Assembly: GCF_036711975.1 (NCBI RefSeq)
Contig: NC_091975.1
Coordinates: forward strand, 2,358,501 to 2,422,500
DNA: 64,000 nt
Source of the DNA: Onthophagus taurus
Lineage: Eukaryota; Arthropoda; Insecta; Coleoptera; Scarabaeidae
Direction of reading: 5' to 3'
In this document: positions 11,201 through 24,800 of the stretch, in pieces
Position numbering within the stretch: position 1 is the stretch's first letter
Layout: every line of letters starts with the position of its first letter
Notes under the pieces: generated by a model
What the model was told of the DNA's origin: nothing
Database searches by the model: none
Seen by the model: only the letters and a program-made list of their open reading frames with translations
Program-made: the position numbers and the translations under genes

Positions 11201-14200
11201 GGAAATTATGGTTCCACTAGAATAGAAGAAGTCGTTTCCAGCGGTTACTCGCCACAGCTATTAAAAATAATCATCCGCGATGGCAAAAAGATGAAAATGG
11301 GTGAATGCGATGCCAAAGTGGCCGTCTCGTTTCCCGGACACGCTCCGTTGAACCAGATCAATTGATGGCGATTGCAAGCGGATTTTTAATGGTCCTTCCC
11401 AGTCAACCTTTTTGCCTCCCCATTGTCCGTTACTAAGATGGATTTTATCTGCTGAGGTTAACACCGAATCCAATTAGACAAAATTTAATTTTTTATAAAA
11501 ATTGAAATAAGTATCGAAAAGATAAAGATATACCTCGTAATGAAAATCTTTAACAAGAGCTCTGTTTCCACATTTAAAGCTAGAATTGGAAAAGTTTTCT
11601 GTGGAAGGCGTCGAGACGCAGTCGGCCGGAATTCCTTGAACGAGGGGGTTGGTTCGTACAATTTTAAAATTACTTTCCGTTGCTTGCCGAGTGGGAAATA
11701 AGAGGATCCGGCGACGACGGTGGCATCTGGCGGCTTAGGTCCCTTATATAGAGAAATTTCTGAATCGGTTTTTTGGGCAACTAAAACTATAATCGGGCAT
11801 CCGAAATTCGTCGCGTCGTTATCCCTAGGCGACGTCGTTATCCCGTCTTCTTAATTATGGTGGCGTCCCGCCACGAGGGCCTCGTTACGCCCGCCATCCA
11901 CGTCCTTTAATTAACGACGGACACTTCATTTCGTCTAGTTCCCGTCTAGACTCTATACTTTTCCTCGAAGCTGATGATCTTTCTAAAAGGAGATTTTCTT
12001 CGCGAAAATGTCAAAAGGAGAATTTTTCCTTCGACGGGGTAAAACGCCCGAGCAAATTGGCCCTGATAAACGGCAATAAGTCAGGGGGTTAACGACGACG
12101 GCGTCGCGACGCCAGCCGTCGTTTGTTTGGGACCCTTAGGTAAACATTGTAAACCGGCGCGAGACCGGGAAGCACCGGCTTTGTGATTTGTGCGAGCGGG
12201 ATAAGGGAGTATAAATAAGGATTTGGGAACCAGGGTTTGGATGACAAAGCGTTATCCTTGAGGGTCCCTCTACCGGGAAATTGATTCCTCCATCTTCTTT
12301 AGATTTTTATTTCTCTACCATTAACAACGCAACTATAAATAATTGTTGAATGACAACAATATTTGTTTAAACATCAACTCCAATAATGATAGATTTATTA
12401 TGTATCCTGCGTCTTTGAGGAATTCAAGTTCTAACAGCAGTCCCATAATAAATAAAGATTAAACTACTTTACGTAACTGATTAATCTGCAATCTGAAGTT
12501 GTGCCCATCAACTCAAGATGGTTTGAAAGCATTTTTTGTGATTTCTCTCCAATTCTTTCTCGATAAATTAGTTGCAAACCCATTTTTCCAAATGATGTTA
12601 GTACTATACTTCTTTGAAATCAATCATTTTTGTTTAAAGATAATTACGGTTGTCGATTTAGCAAACTTTTAATTGGCGTACATCGGCTGTCGTCTGCGGT
12701 TCTGAAATCGTCTACTTTTTCAAGAAAAAAAAGTAAAATAAAGGAAAAAGGGGAGAGTAAGAACCTTCGAAGGTATCGCCCCTTATCAAGTTATAGGTCC
12801 ACGGAAGTCGCCGCAGGTGGAATTCGCGACGAAACACAATCAACGCGAAGGCGGAAGGAAGTTTTCCTCTTCCATTTCGTGCCTAATTCGATTTCGACGG
12901 TGCGAAAATATTATTTCCAGCGGTTAACGCGACCGGGCCCCATATTTCTTATTCTCAGCCGACAAAAAGCCTCTGTCCCGAATATCCAGGGCCATAAATC
13001 CCAGAACGCCAGGATTAAAGTGCTGGCGAGAATTCAACAAAACAAACGTAACGTACGCGGACAGATGCGTTCTTCCGTTTCAATTGACGTCGAAAGAACC
13101 TTTTTAGATTTTTTTTTTGAGATGAAATTGCGAACAGGAAATAGCAAATTACTCTTACGACGCCATGCTGAGATAAATAATCGGTTCGCAATTACTAGAC
13201 CGCCATTCGTAGAAATCTTATTTTTTTTTCACTTGTTCGATAATATGTAAATTGCCGTTCACGGTTGAATGGAAAGTATTTATGCATGATTGGCTAATAT
13301 AATGACTACTTTGTATGGTTGCAATTATATCGAACGTCTCTATATATAACGTTTAAATAATTATTGAACTTATAAAATGACGGCACATACAAAGGTACTT
13401 CTGTCTTCGCTCGAATGTTGTTTGGTTGAAAGCCGTTAAGCTCAGAGCTTTCACATCGCGTCAGCTGTCACCTGCAGCGTCCGGTTCGAATACAAAAAAA
13501 ATGCGAGGAGAGAACGTTTTGTGTGACCGCAACTGCTCGCAACACAATGGTGGGCGCTAAAATCTCTTTCCAAATTGCCCCGAATGAGGGGTTAATTGTG
13601 CGACGCCAATCAACGGACAGTGTTATATCTCTCTTTTTCTGTTTTATTCTCGTCTTCTCTTACCCCCGATTCTCGTTTCTCTTACGTTTAAGTAACGCCT
13701 AGCTCTTAATCCATTAGCGAACCATTAGCTGATAACAAGGAGAATGATAAAAGCGTTATCGTTAATGAAACCTCGAAAAAGTGTGTAAAAAATCGTTTAG
13801 TTTTCAAAAATTGTTCTGTTGGTCGTTTATTGTTCGGTTCGTTATTACCAACCTATTACGTTCTCAGTTCGACGATCACGTATTGCAGTAACTGCCCCCG
13901 AGGCTTTCGTCGACCATATTTCACCGTGAAAGAAGAAGAAGGCAGCCGGACGAGAAGCAGCAACCAGAAGCAGCAGCAGCGTAAACCAGTCGCGGCAAAT
14001 TTCAGACGTTAACTTCATTGTATTTATGTATCCTGTCGGGCAGACGCTGAGGTTCGCACAATCGTCGAGGGTCTTCGCCCCCAAAACGTGCGCGGAATCC
14101 GCAAAAATCCCTTCGGGACTCGGACCTACGGCCTTTGTGCATCCTTGGCGAAGACGCCGGGGAATTTTCGTTCCGAAAATTCGGGGATCATTGTTATAGC

Positions 14201-15850
14201 GAAATGACAACGAATTAGAATTAGAAATAGACGTGGATTTATAATTAATTTTCGTACTTCCAAGATTCGGTTAAACTAACAGCACTATGTTTCCGCAATA
14301 ATATCGCGCGGGACATTTGTGGCTTGGAACAAAAGGGCCCTGCGGCGTGGGTCTGAAAGTTGCTTATTTGCTGCCGGTTGCAAATTAACTGCGGTAACGG
14401 AAAGTGACCACTCGCTCCCGACGGGAATTTAATTGAGAAAACGCACACCGGGAGAGGCGATACGCCCCGTGAATCCTTAATAATGTTTGCGCGGGTTATT
14501 TTGCTTAAAGAGGGCCGACGTTGCGGGTCCCCAATGTAGGACACATTGAATTATTGCGGAGAGGCCACTTTACGTTTTCCATTTTCCAGACATTAAGAGA
14601 ATTCGAAAATTTGCATAGATAACATCGCGTAATTATATTTGGATTAAATATTAGATTTAATAAAGTGTTAAATTCCTATCTAATTTCATTTTTAATATTA
14701 TGTGTTGATGACTATCACTTTTAAAAAGATTTGCTTGATCATCAAACTAATAGTGAATAATAGTCTAGACAAATTAAAAGAAGTGTACAAAAACGAAATT
14801 GACGGGTTAACCTGACCAACTTGACAAACACAAGTTGATGAAGAAGAAAAAAATGCCTACACATTCTATGTATTATTCTATATTGCATGCCATGTTTTGA
14901 AAAATGTTAGATTCAAATTGTTGCAGAAAATGTTTGTGAATATCAGTATAACTTAGTTAACTCGGGTACATTAAATAAACGTTAAACAACGATCCCTTGT
15001 CGTGTTGGTCCCCAAATTTGGGGAAGCTTCGCCAGTAGCCATCGAATAATTCGGTGGTGGCGCGGCAGTTTATCTTACCGCGAATCGATGGGGCGGCTAA
15101 TCCGATAGGTGGCGTTACTGCCGGTACGGGAGGCGATAAAATTTATTTACGCGGCACACTTCGCCCCAGCCATAAAGCTGTCGATTGCAAAAACCTGTAC
15201 AGCGGTGCAATACGTCATTTTAGTTAATTTAAAATTAGCGCCACCGCGGCCGGACGTGCGTAAAAAGCGCGCCAATTGCCGCGCTGTCAGCGCCCCCATC
15301 GCCGCCTACTTTGAGATTTATGGCGATTCGCGCGCGCCTCTGGCACCCCCCGTTGATAGAACCACGGCCGAATTACCAATTAACCGTCGCCGCGCTGTCA
15401 ATTACAAGTGTAACCGAATCGGGCGGGACTCTAAGTGAAAGTTTGATGTCGAATTACTCTTTCGTTGTAGTCGTCGGGGTAAAGCCTTCAGGTTCGGGCT
15501 TTACGACCCTGGGACGCGCGGTAATTCAGTTATTCCCGCTTCGGTCGTAAAAGGTTCGTCTTCTTTTTGCACCGAAATCCCCTTTTTTTATACCAACTAC
15601 GTGGGTCCAAACTGATTCTTCATCCTTAAACGCGAGGCTTTAATCCACACCCTGTTGCCTCAATACCATAAGTCCTCGAAAACGGTTGGAATAAAATCCT
15701 CGTTTTCGCTAATTTCCTAAATTATCACACATACATAATACATAACGTCGATGTTCAAAGAAAATTCCACCCCTCTAGAATCCAATCTTGGAGATTAATA
15801 ACTGGTTTAAGTCCTCATCGTGGGTCTAACGGGGTTGCGTTAATTTCCAG
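8293..15850. other. Long probable intron with GC-rich islands
   Basis: No exon could be supported between the candidate microexon and the exon at 15,851. GC-rich blocks at about 8340-9200, 11,580-12,250, 12,760-13,120, 13,900-14,560 and 15,000-15,560 alternate with AT-rich DNA. Several contain short frames on both strands, which argues against coding. A TATA-like GTATAAATAAGG at about 12,209 and TCTATATATAACG at about 13,338 are weak hints of internal promoters only. Confidence 0.35.
9721..10265. repeat. Purine-rich degenerate quasi-repeat
   Basis: The + strand is strongly purine-biased. It repeats loose variants of AGACTGGTAAT and GAGGCTGGA at irregular spacing over more than 500 bp. The period is too eroded to fix. 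Minus-strand frames here are Ser/Phe/Leu-rich by-products of this bias. Confidence 0.5.
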
Positions 15851-18800
15851 GATGGCGAACGAGGCTACCTCGAAGGTCTCGCCTCGAGATATGCAGATTT
15901 ATTCAGCACGCACTACGGGGATGTTCTCAGTCACTTAGAGGACCTTCGACGAAGGGATTGGGCTGAGATGTCACCGAGGGATATTCGAGGGGTTACTGCC
16001 ACGCCTGGAACACCTCCCACCAACAACTATAATCATCCTACAGCCGGAGTCGCACCAACGAGTTCTTCGCATATTGGGTTGACTACTTCGCAATCTCAAC
16101 CAATTTATGTTCCAGGAAAATATTCGGTAAATTTTACGAAATTCATTAAAATATAAGATTAATTTATGTTTTCAATTTTAGCCATCGAGTTGTTTAAGTG
16201 ATAAAGAAGAAGATGAAATTTATGGCTTTGGTTATGGAGTTTTCGGCGCTCAAATCGCAAGGCAACAACAAAGACTTTTGGTTCAGCCGACGAGCCATCA
16301 ACCGTTGTTGATGCAGCAACAACAAAATTATCAAACGTAAGTTAATAAATTGTTGTGTTAATTCGGTTGGATGTAGTAATTTCTTGAAAACAAACGGGTC
16401 GGCATCATCATCCGAAGTTCCAATCGATACTCATTTGGTTTACATATTCCTGGTCTATGGTAATCAACTCACTCGCCCATTACTGGGCGAAATTGAATAT
16501 TAATTGCTTGGGTATACGGCCCAATTGGTCTGACAAATCCCTGTAAAGGTCTCCATGCAAAGGGGATACGATTGAATAACGAAGCCGAAGATAACCATTA
16601 AATAAGCTTATGTATACAAGCGAAACCGTAATTTTTTTTTAATTAATTTTATTGACGATAAACATTCAATAAGACACCCACAATCCCATTGAAAACTTGA
16701 TCACGACAATATTATTAAATAATTACTTAAAAATGTTAAATTTAGTCTTATTTATTTCTTCATTTCTTTTACTTAAAGTGGGTAAGAAATTAATTTATTT
16801 TTGTTAAAATAAAAAATATATTTTTATGTATTTCTTATTAGCTCCCAATCAAATTTGGAACCACGTACAACAATTAATAACATCAATTGATGATGATTTA
16901 AGAGTTATATGTAATGAAGATGAGGAATTATACGAAACGAAATGTTTCCCTTGTAAATACACTTGCGAACATGTAATAGGATTAAGATCGTGTGGAAAAT
17001 CTTGTGGGATGGGATGTTTTTGTAAACCTGGGATGGTGTGGTGGTCTTTTAACGATCGTAAATGTATCGAAATCGGGCAATGTTTAAATTATGTTCGGTG
17101 TTCAAGACAACAAAAATTCTCTATATGCAACCAAAATTGCCCGGAATATTGTGGGGATATAAATTGTGATGGAAATTGTCGAATCGGTTGTTCTTGCCCA
17201 CTTGGTTTTGCAAAACTTTATTATAATTCAACTCGATGTATACCAATTGAAAATTGTCCATGATCTTAATAAAAATCATTTTTTAATTTTTAATAAATCT
17301 TTTTTGTAGGTGTTTAAGTCCAAGATCGGCATATTTCTATGAATTTCCACCAAACGGTAAGTTATAATAAAAAAAAATGATTCACTCTAATATAAATAGT
17401 TTCCAATTACATATATATGGGTCAATAATGATTTAATTGCAATCGATGTGTTCGCACGGGGCGTCATTAGTTCACTCCTGATGTGCGGTTTTATTTCCTC
17501 GCGTCGATCTATCCTTAATTTAAAATTCACATCGAATTAAATTCGTGTTCAAATAGCATTTAATTTATTTTAGTAATTTTAATTGAATGAAATTTCTTTA
17601 CGATTCGAATTGTTGAGAGAAATGGCTGAGCTGTACAATCACTCCCTGAGGGATAACTTCTGGAAGATGGGGTTCACAAAGGGCGACCCCATGTAAATCA
17701 GCGGTCAAACTTGCGCCCACAGGCTCTCGACCCGGGGGCTCTATATTGTTTAATTAACAATATCCGTGCACAACCGCCAATGCGGGCTTGGAGAAGTTCC
17801 GATAAGCAGGATCATGACGACGCTTCCGGATTGAAATGCACTATACAGTACAAGGTTCAGATTCAATCCGAACGAACGTGCTCCCGCAGGTTCTCTGGTT
17901 TGCGGAATCCACAACTTCGCGTGCATATTAAGCGGGGAGGAGACCGACTTCTTAGTCCAGGAATTTCACCTGAACCTGACTGCTCTTGGTTTACTTGCCC
18001 TTGCCGGCCGTTATTTACCATGTACGACACGTCTTGGATTGTCGGATTAAATCTTGTTCGAACTAGTTATAAACTTATCCGAGTACACCACAGCACGTAC
18101 ATACAAATCTTAAACTAACTATATATATTATTTAAGTTAATGAGTTTATAATGAAATTAAATAAATTAAGGTTAGTTCAAAAACTCAAATGTGTGAGGGA
18201 TTTAATAAAAATCGAGTCTCTTTATTATTTGGGACGTGACTACAATATCTTAACCACCCTCTCGCACACCATCTATAATTCTTAATACAGTCCCGGGGGA
18301 GGAGGAGGGTATCCCGAAAAACCGGGCGACCGTATACTTTTTCTTTCCCTTTTCTTTATTAGGGACATTATCGATGGCTCTTTTACTGCTGTCACATAAA
18401 ACCTTCGTCACCCTAAATCACAGCTCTGGTTGCCACTAGAAAATCGTGTTATGGACCTCTTTTCACCATACCCTTACTTTCATATTACATCTTTTACAAC
18501 TTTTCTTACACCCCACTATACTAAATTTCTTATACACTACATTTTCAAACATAAAAAAATTAGTTCAAAATATGTCTTTTTAATTTCATTATACATTAAG
18601 TCATCTGATTTTTTTGACACCTTCTTTATAAACGATTAAACATTATTTTACAGTGTTTATACGATATAATAACCCGTTTCAAGTAGATATGATATTGATC
18701 ACTGAGCCACAGCTGCAAGCGACCTAAGTTTCTAGTCTAGATAGTATATTAGACTAGTCAAAAGACAGTTTCATCTTTATTCGATAAAGTTCTTGTTTTA

Positions 18801-21800
18801 ATTGTTATTCAGCGCTAACTTTTTTTGGTCTTCAGACGCACGGCTAAACCCGAAATCCATAAAAATCCTACCAATATCAATTTTTACTTTGTTATTCGAA
18901 AAATTTTAAACAAAAATTTCTGTACGGTCCTATTCCATATACACCACCGTTCCCATTTTAATTCTTTTGGTAGATTTATGGTGACAGCTCCGTTTCCGTG
19001 TGTGAGTTACGCGAGCCGTTCCTCGCCTGCAGGAATGGAGCATGTATCACTCAAGAAATTACACCTGAGACAACGGGAATGGCTCCGCGAAGAAATAAAC
19101 CCGTCGTAAAGGAAATTTTAGGCGCGCCGAAACAATATTGTCGCTACATCCGAAATCCATCATTTATTATTCGATGTATTGTCGTTTATTTTTTAAAGAG
19201 TTTATCGAATGAGCACTTTTATTTTGTGATAATCATCGAAATGACGTTTATACAAATGTAAAGTGGGTTAAAACGCAATTAACGCGACTGTGGTAATTAA
19301 TCAATCGCGAGTAAATTATTCATTTATTGTCGATAATTCGGCGGGGCGAGGTACAATTTGCTTTATAAATAATAACTCGTCCGTAATGGAAACCGCGCTC
19401 GGTCATCGCCACCGCCCATTCTCCGGGATAAAACGACCGCGTAGGGGGAAAACTTTAAAATTAACAGCGTGTTTAAACTTGAACGCGGTCGGAATTGCTT
19501 GCGAGCAAGCCGGGTTCGATTAATTGTCGATGAAAAACTTGGAAAATTAAAACTTTCCTTTAATTACGACTTCCGCGATTTATCACTTCATAGGCGGACG
19601 TGGTGCCGTCGGTTGGGGACTGCCGGTTTTTAATTACTTGGCAATTAACAGGTCCGAACTCGTTAAACTAAGTTTTAATAAAGCCCAAACTCCTCCCAGC
19701 TACCACCTTCTTTCGATACCAAACCCCAAGGACTGTTTTTGAACCGATATCATCTTTTATAAACAAGATTTAATTCATAATTTTTAGATTTTTTTAAACT
19801 ATCAAAAAAAAATTATAATATTATGTATTACAATTAAATTTAATTTCTAAAACATTTACTCCAAATGAAATAGAATTAGCAAAGCAATAAAAGAGGAGGA
19901 ATAAACACAATGTTCCGCACGTGTTATCTCCCTAGAGATAATATAATTATAGTGATATTGGATTTTCCGGGAATTGTTATTACGATTATTATTAGTACTA
20001 TTCCCAATTTCATTCACTTTCCCCTCATTAATAAGATGATAATAAAAAATGTTACAATTAATGTAGTTAAATGACAGAAAAGTTTGTGTAGTTGTTAAAA
20101 GTTTTTGAGGTTAAACGACTACAAAACTTACGAACTAGCGAGTAAACGGGGTCATTCTCGCAGCTTTAATTTCCCGATTTTCGAGACGCAACGCGATATA
20201 TTCCGAGGTTAGAGTGCCCTCGGGGGCGCGCCGAAAAAATGTTAATGCGTCGATTCCGAGGCGACGCCCGTAATAACCGTGAAATACCAACCTTTTTATT
20301 CTAAACAACCCCGCCTCGCTTATCTCTTCTAAAACGATTTAATAAAATAATTCTTTCTCAACTTCCAGACCAGAACTACACCAATACAAACAAGAAAAAG
20401 ACTACGTTTTCAAGATTCCTACGGGGATTGAAGACGTCCCATCGCAAGGAGAAACATGGCACGAGTAGTCCAAGGCACGGTAGGGCAGCCACCAGGGGCG
20501 TACCCCAAAGGGTAAGTTTACCCCCCTAAGTCTTCTAGATCTCTCCCCTTTCTCTCGCGGGGATCGGAAACACGTGTGCGGACGCCCGGGTGCTGTTTAA
20601 TCAGCGCCCCTGGAGGGTCCAACGTGTACCCGTTAAATTGCCCCGTGTTCGCCTAACTACCCTCAAAGCTTGTACGACAAAACGATAGGTGGCAACACCA
20701 TTCCTAAGTAAAACTAAAAACACATTTTTTTTTTAATTTTGAGAATGTTGAGCAATCTATACTCTGTTTTTAAACCAGGAGGAGTATTTTAAATTTGTCA
20801 CCAGATTGACCTTGCATGTGATTGGTTGAATGCGAGGAAGGTTCACACACAGGCAATTTTGAATTTGAAGGTTAGGTAATTGATAATTCGACAGTTTCGT
20901 GTCATTATTGTATATTTTGTGTTCTTAAACCCTTTTTTATTATATTTTGAAATAAATACACTCATAACTTCAATGTTAATTTGTATGTATAGTGTTGACG
21001 ATAACAAACGAAAATAAATACAATAATAAGTAAATAAATAAATAATTATTAATTTAAATTTACCGCCAAAATATCTAGTGATATTTTCTGGTGATTTTTC
21101 CCAGTGTAAATCTGACTTTCGCATTTACTGATCCTGGTTTAAAAACAGAGTATAGTTCTAGTGCAAGTGTTAGTTCTAGTTTTAATTGTTATTCAGCGCT
21201 AAGTTGTATATTTTTAAGTTTCGGGTTTAGCCTTGTGTCTTCAGACGCTGAATGTTAGGTAAGGTTAGTTTTGTTTACAAACATTAATTATACCATGAAG
21301 TATTCTTTGGCAATTAGTAATGGCAATTATAGCGTGAAGTCTTCCTTTGTAATATCAATTATAGCGTGAAGGAATGTTCGGTAAGGTTAGTTTTGTTTAC
21401 AAACATTAATTATACCATAAAGTTTTCTTTGGCAATTAGTAATGGCAATTATAGCGTGAAGTTTTCTTTTGTAATGTCAATTATAGCGTGAAGGAATGTT
21501 CGGTAAGGTTAGTTTTGTTTACAAACATTAATTATACCATGAAGTATTCTTTGGCAATTTGTAATGGCAATTATAGCATGAAGTTTTCTTTTGTAATGTC
21601 AATTATAGCGTGAAGGAATGTTAGGTAAGGTTAGTTTTGTTTATAAACATTAATTATACCATGAAGTTTTCTTTGGCAATTAGTAATGGCAATTATAGCG
21701 TGAAGTTTTCTTTTGTAATGTCAATTGTAGCGTGAAGGAATGTTAGGTAAGGTTAGTTTTGTTTACAAACATTAATTATACCTTGAAGTTTTCTTTGGCA

Positions 21801-24800
21801 ATTATACTCTGTTTTTAAACCAGGAGGAGTAAATATACCGCCAAAATATCTAGTGATATTTTCTGGTGATTTTTCCTAGTGTAAATCTGACTTTCGCGTT
21901 TACTCCTCCTGGTTTAAAAACAGAGTATAATCAAATCAAGTCTAGAAGGTTAAGAATAAAGGCGTTACCACGCGATCATCGGGGAATATTCTTGCGCGGG
22001 CGCGCAATTAACAGCAATGGGGCTTACGCGCTCTGTTGGGGCTCCGCTCAGAAAATTAGTAATTTAGTTTCCGTCGGTACCCGTCTAACGAAGCTCTAGC
22101 TGCTACGATATCGTCGACCTCTCCACCACGTAGTATTGTAGGGTGAACTAAATCGAATTATTCCCAAGACGCGAAGATGTGTGGGATGAATACAAATTTT
22201 CCAGTGATCATTGATCGTTTCTTTTTCTGTAGTTTCTAAAAAATCAATAAAATTAATTATATATTAAACAAAACTTCTTATCCTAACTTATTACTCAATA
22301 ATGTAAATTCAATAATTACACTAACTATTTAGAGGGGATTGATGTTGGCACAAAGTATCTTAATCACAACAAGAACTGAGTACAATTCTAAAAATATTCC
22401 AGGATTTTCAGAGAATTCATATCGAATTTTAAGGTCACCTATGTATATCCAAGGTTATTGAAGCATTTTCAAGGAATTATAACATATATTTAAGGTTTTC
22501 CAAAGAATTTTTAATGATACCATGTCAACTGTCTTCTTTCTAAAGAATATTTAGAAATTTCTAAGAATTTTAAGCATTTTACAAATTTATTCGGGTATTT
22601 TCAATATCTAGGAAAAACCATGTAAGTTTTCCAAGTATATCTCAGGATTACTTAGAATATCAAGTTATCTAATGATTTTTAGGGACTAGTAAAGAATTTT
22701 CAAAGAGTCCCGAGTTTTCTACTAAACATGGTAGGGGTCAGTATTATTTAGAAATGTTTTACGTAAGGTCAGTTTTTTTACCTGGATGTCATTGACCCTG
22801 GTAACTGGGTAAGGTTATGGACAGAAATGTATTGTATGTTCCTGTCATAAAAACTTGCTGAATTTCTCGTTTTTATGACACTGCACTCACTCCAATCATA
22901 TACGTTTGAAGAAAGTCACTGAAACGCAGAAAATAGAAATTAATGTAAATAAAAATATTTCATTTCCTAAGAGATGTTATAAATCCTAAAAAGGGTTTAT
23001 AAAGATCATAAAAGAAAACTTTTTAAAAACGAAACGATTCCACCTACAACGTTACTTTTCGTGTTGGAGTCGGTGTTGCATTTACTTATCCCGACGGACT
23101 CTAACCATGAGAGCTAACGACACCTTATCCGGGGTTCAAAGCGAGGTTACGTCCCTGCTTACCCGTTTTTGGAGCTCTCCAGGAAAAAGGCATCGCCTCG
23201 GTTGGATGCAAATTTTCCGGCGAAACTGGCGCCATTTCAAATAATTTACCAGCGGCGGCCGTAAGCGCGGGGTTGCGCCCCCGCAATAAACAGTAATGCG
23301 GCCGTTTCGGTTCGGGCGGCCGCCACCGACGCCACCACCGCGCACTTTGACGAAGTTTGCATATGTAAATGGGGCTTCGCGAGGGACGAGTCCCGAGAAG
23401 GGGGTCTGAAATGATGCCGAAACGCGTACCACGTCGCGTGGAAAACGCGGAAACGAACGGCACCAATTAAGCCGGCAATTGTATTTCGAGCAGTTTTCGC
23501 CGCCTTCCTCCTTTGATAATTCCATTGTGGCTATGGAACCATCCTCCCCTCGAGGAGATGGCCGCCGGCTCATCCGGAGATCACACCAACTTCCGGCCCG
23601 TCCGGAAGTTCGGAATGTAATTAAATTAATTGATTCGAGTACTTTAGTTGGTACATTTTAGACTACGACTCCGAGGTTCTCTCACACAGAGAACTTCGCC
23701 AATGGCATATTGTTCGGTTGACGCCATCAGCGCAAACTACACGGTCTTAATTGTCTCTAAAGGGAGAGGGGAAAATCTCATTTCAAATCACATCTTCTTT
23801 ATTCAGCCATATTCATTTAGTAGTTAACAAAGAAGATTTTAGCCAAGTTAATTTAATTTATACTAAAATTAAATCTGAAAATATATATATTAGAGTAAAC
23901 AAAGTTAAATTGTGCTAGAATCCGATTAATAAGTGTTATTAGCAGAATAAATTCAAAATTCTCGGATTATACGCCCGAATTAATGCTTTAGCTAGGAATG
24001 TTTTCATTTTTCGGTAATCCGCGCGCGAATTTCCGGCCCGAAGATCCCTTTCATGCTCGAAATTCAAAGCGAATACCGCACCTGCGCCATCCAATCGACT
24101 CCCAAAACGCGACTAAAACAACGTACGTCGCGACTTTTAATATATGCTGCCGGTTTTCGGGGTGCACCGCGAGGCATCTCATTATGTCCCGTGTCTTTCT
24201 GGCGCGCGCGATTTTTTTGTCAAAGAAATTGCTGAATTTTAATTATGAGGCGACGCCAACCGCTTCGGGTTGAAAAAATGCGGGGTGGGTGAAACCGTCG
24301 CGTCGTCAGACGCGAGCAGAAGTGGGCAAAAAACTGCTGCAGACGGCATAAAAAATGAACAAAGGTATCTTTGCTTTAATCTTTGTATGTCCCGCACGGG
24401 AAGCAAGTGTTTTTTAACAGGACCGTATCTTCATATCTTTCCAAAATTGCCAAAATCATAATAGAAGTAATCGCCGTTTGAATACAGTTTATTTCTAAAT
24501 TTCGATATATTTAATTAATTAATTAAGTATATCCACCTTTACAGCACTACCTATCTACAAACAAACAATAAGAAAAGTGGGGTTTAAAGAAAAACTGTGA
24601 ATCCGTGCCTGTATTTGAGCCTTTTGTGTCGTAGCGAGCGTTTACGGGTCTCCTTTCACTATTATCTGCGCTAGACGGTCCTTGCATTAGTCTCGTGTCT
24701 CAATTAGTGTGTACTGGGTAAGCCGAGTGGAAAAAAAGGAGCCTGCGTTAAAAATTCAGACGTTGAAAGTTGTGATGATGCAAAGTTGAAATGCGTGAAT

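Larger units (their letters stand above)
17357..20368 (+). other. SASH1-like intron with repeat remnants
   Basis: A 3.0-kb intron between coding exons. It holds an LTR-like segment (about 17,610-18,244), a diverged copy of the 730-3170 tandem repeat near 18,673-18,720, and a short copy of the dispersed repeat near 18,795-18,857. GC-rich unique blocks lie at about 19,290-19,660 and 20,120-20,320. No further gene could be supported. Confidence 0.5.

Noticed and set aside
12630-13250. 206-codon frame on the + strand
   Set aside because: It reads through poly-A and poly-T runs, has no domain, odd composition and no codon pattern. It is likely chance in a GC-rich intronic block.
13440-13500. GGTTCGAATAC resembling a tRNA T-loop
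   Set aside because: No matching acceptor, D or anticodon stems could be folded around it.
16826-16841. In-frame ATG (MYFLL) as start of the TIL gene
   Set aside because: It lies in the intron. The spliced start at 16,733 gives a proper signal peptide and matching phase.
17711-18118. 135-codon frame on the + strand
   Set aside because: No domain is seen. It lies in a probable LTR-like segment.
23125-23661. Overlapping frames on both strands in a GC-rich block
   Set aside because: Several frames are open at once, with no domain or splice context. This is a composition effect.
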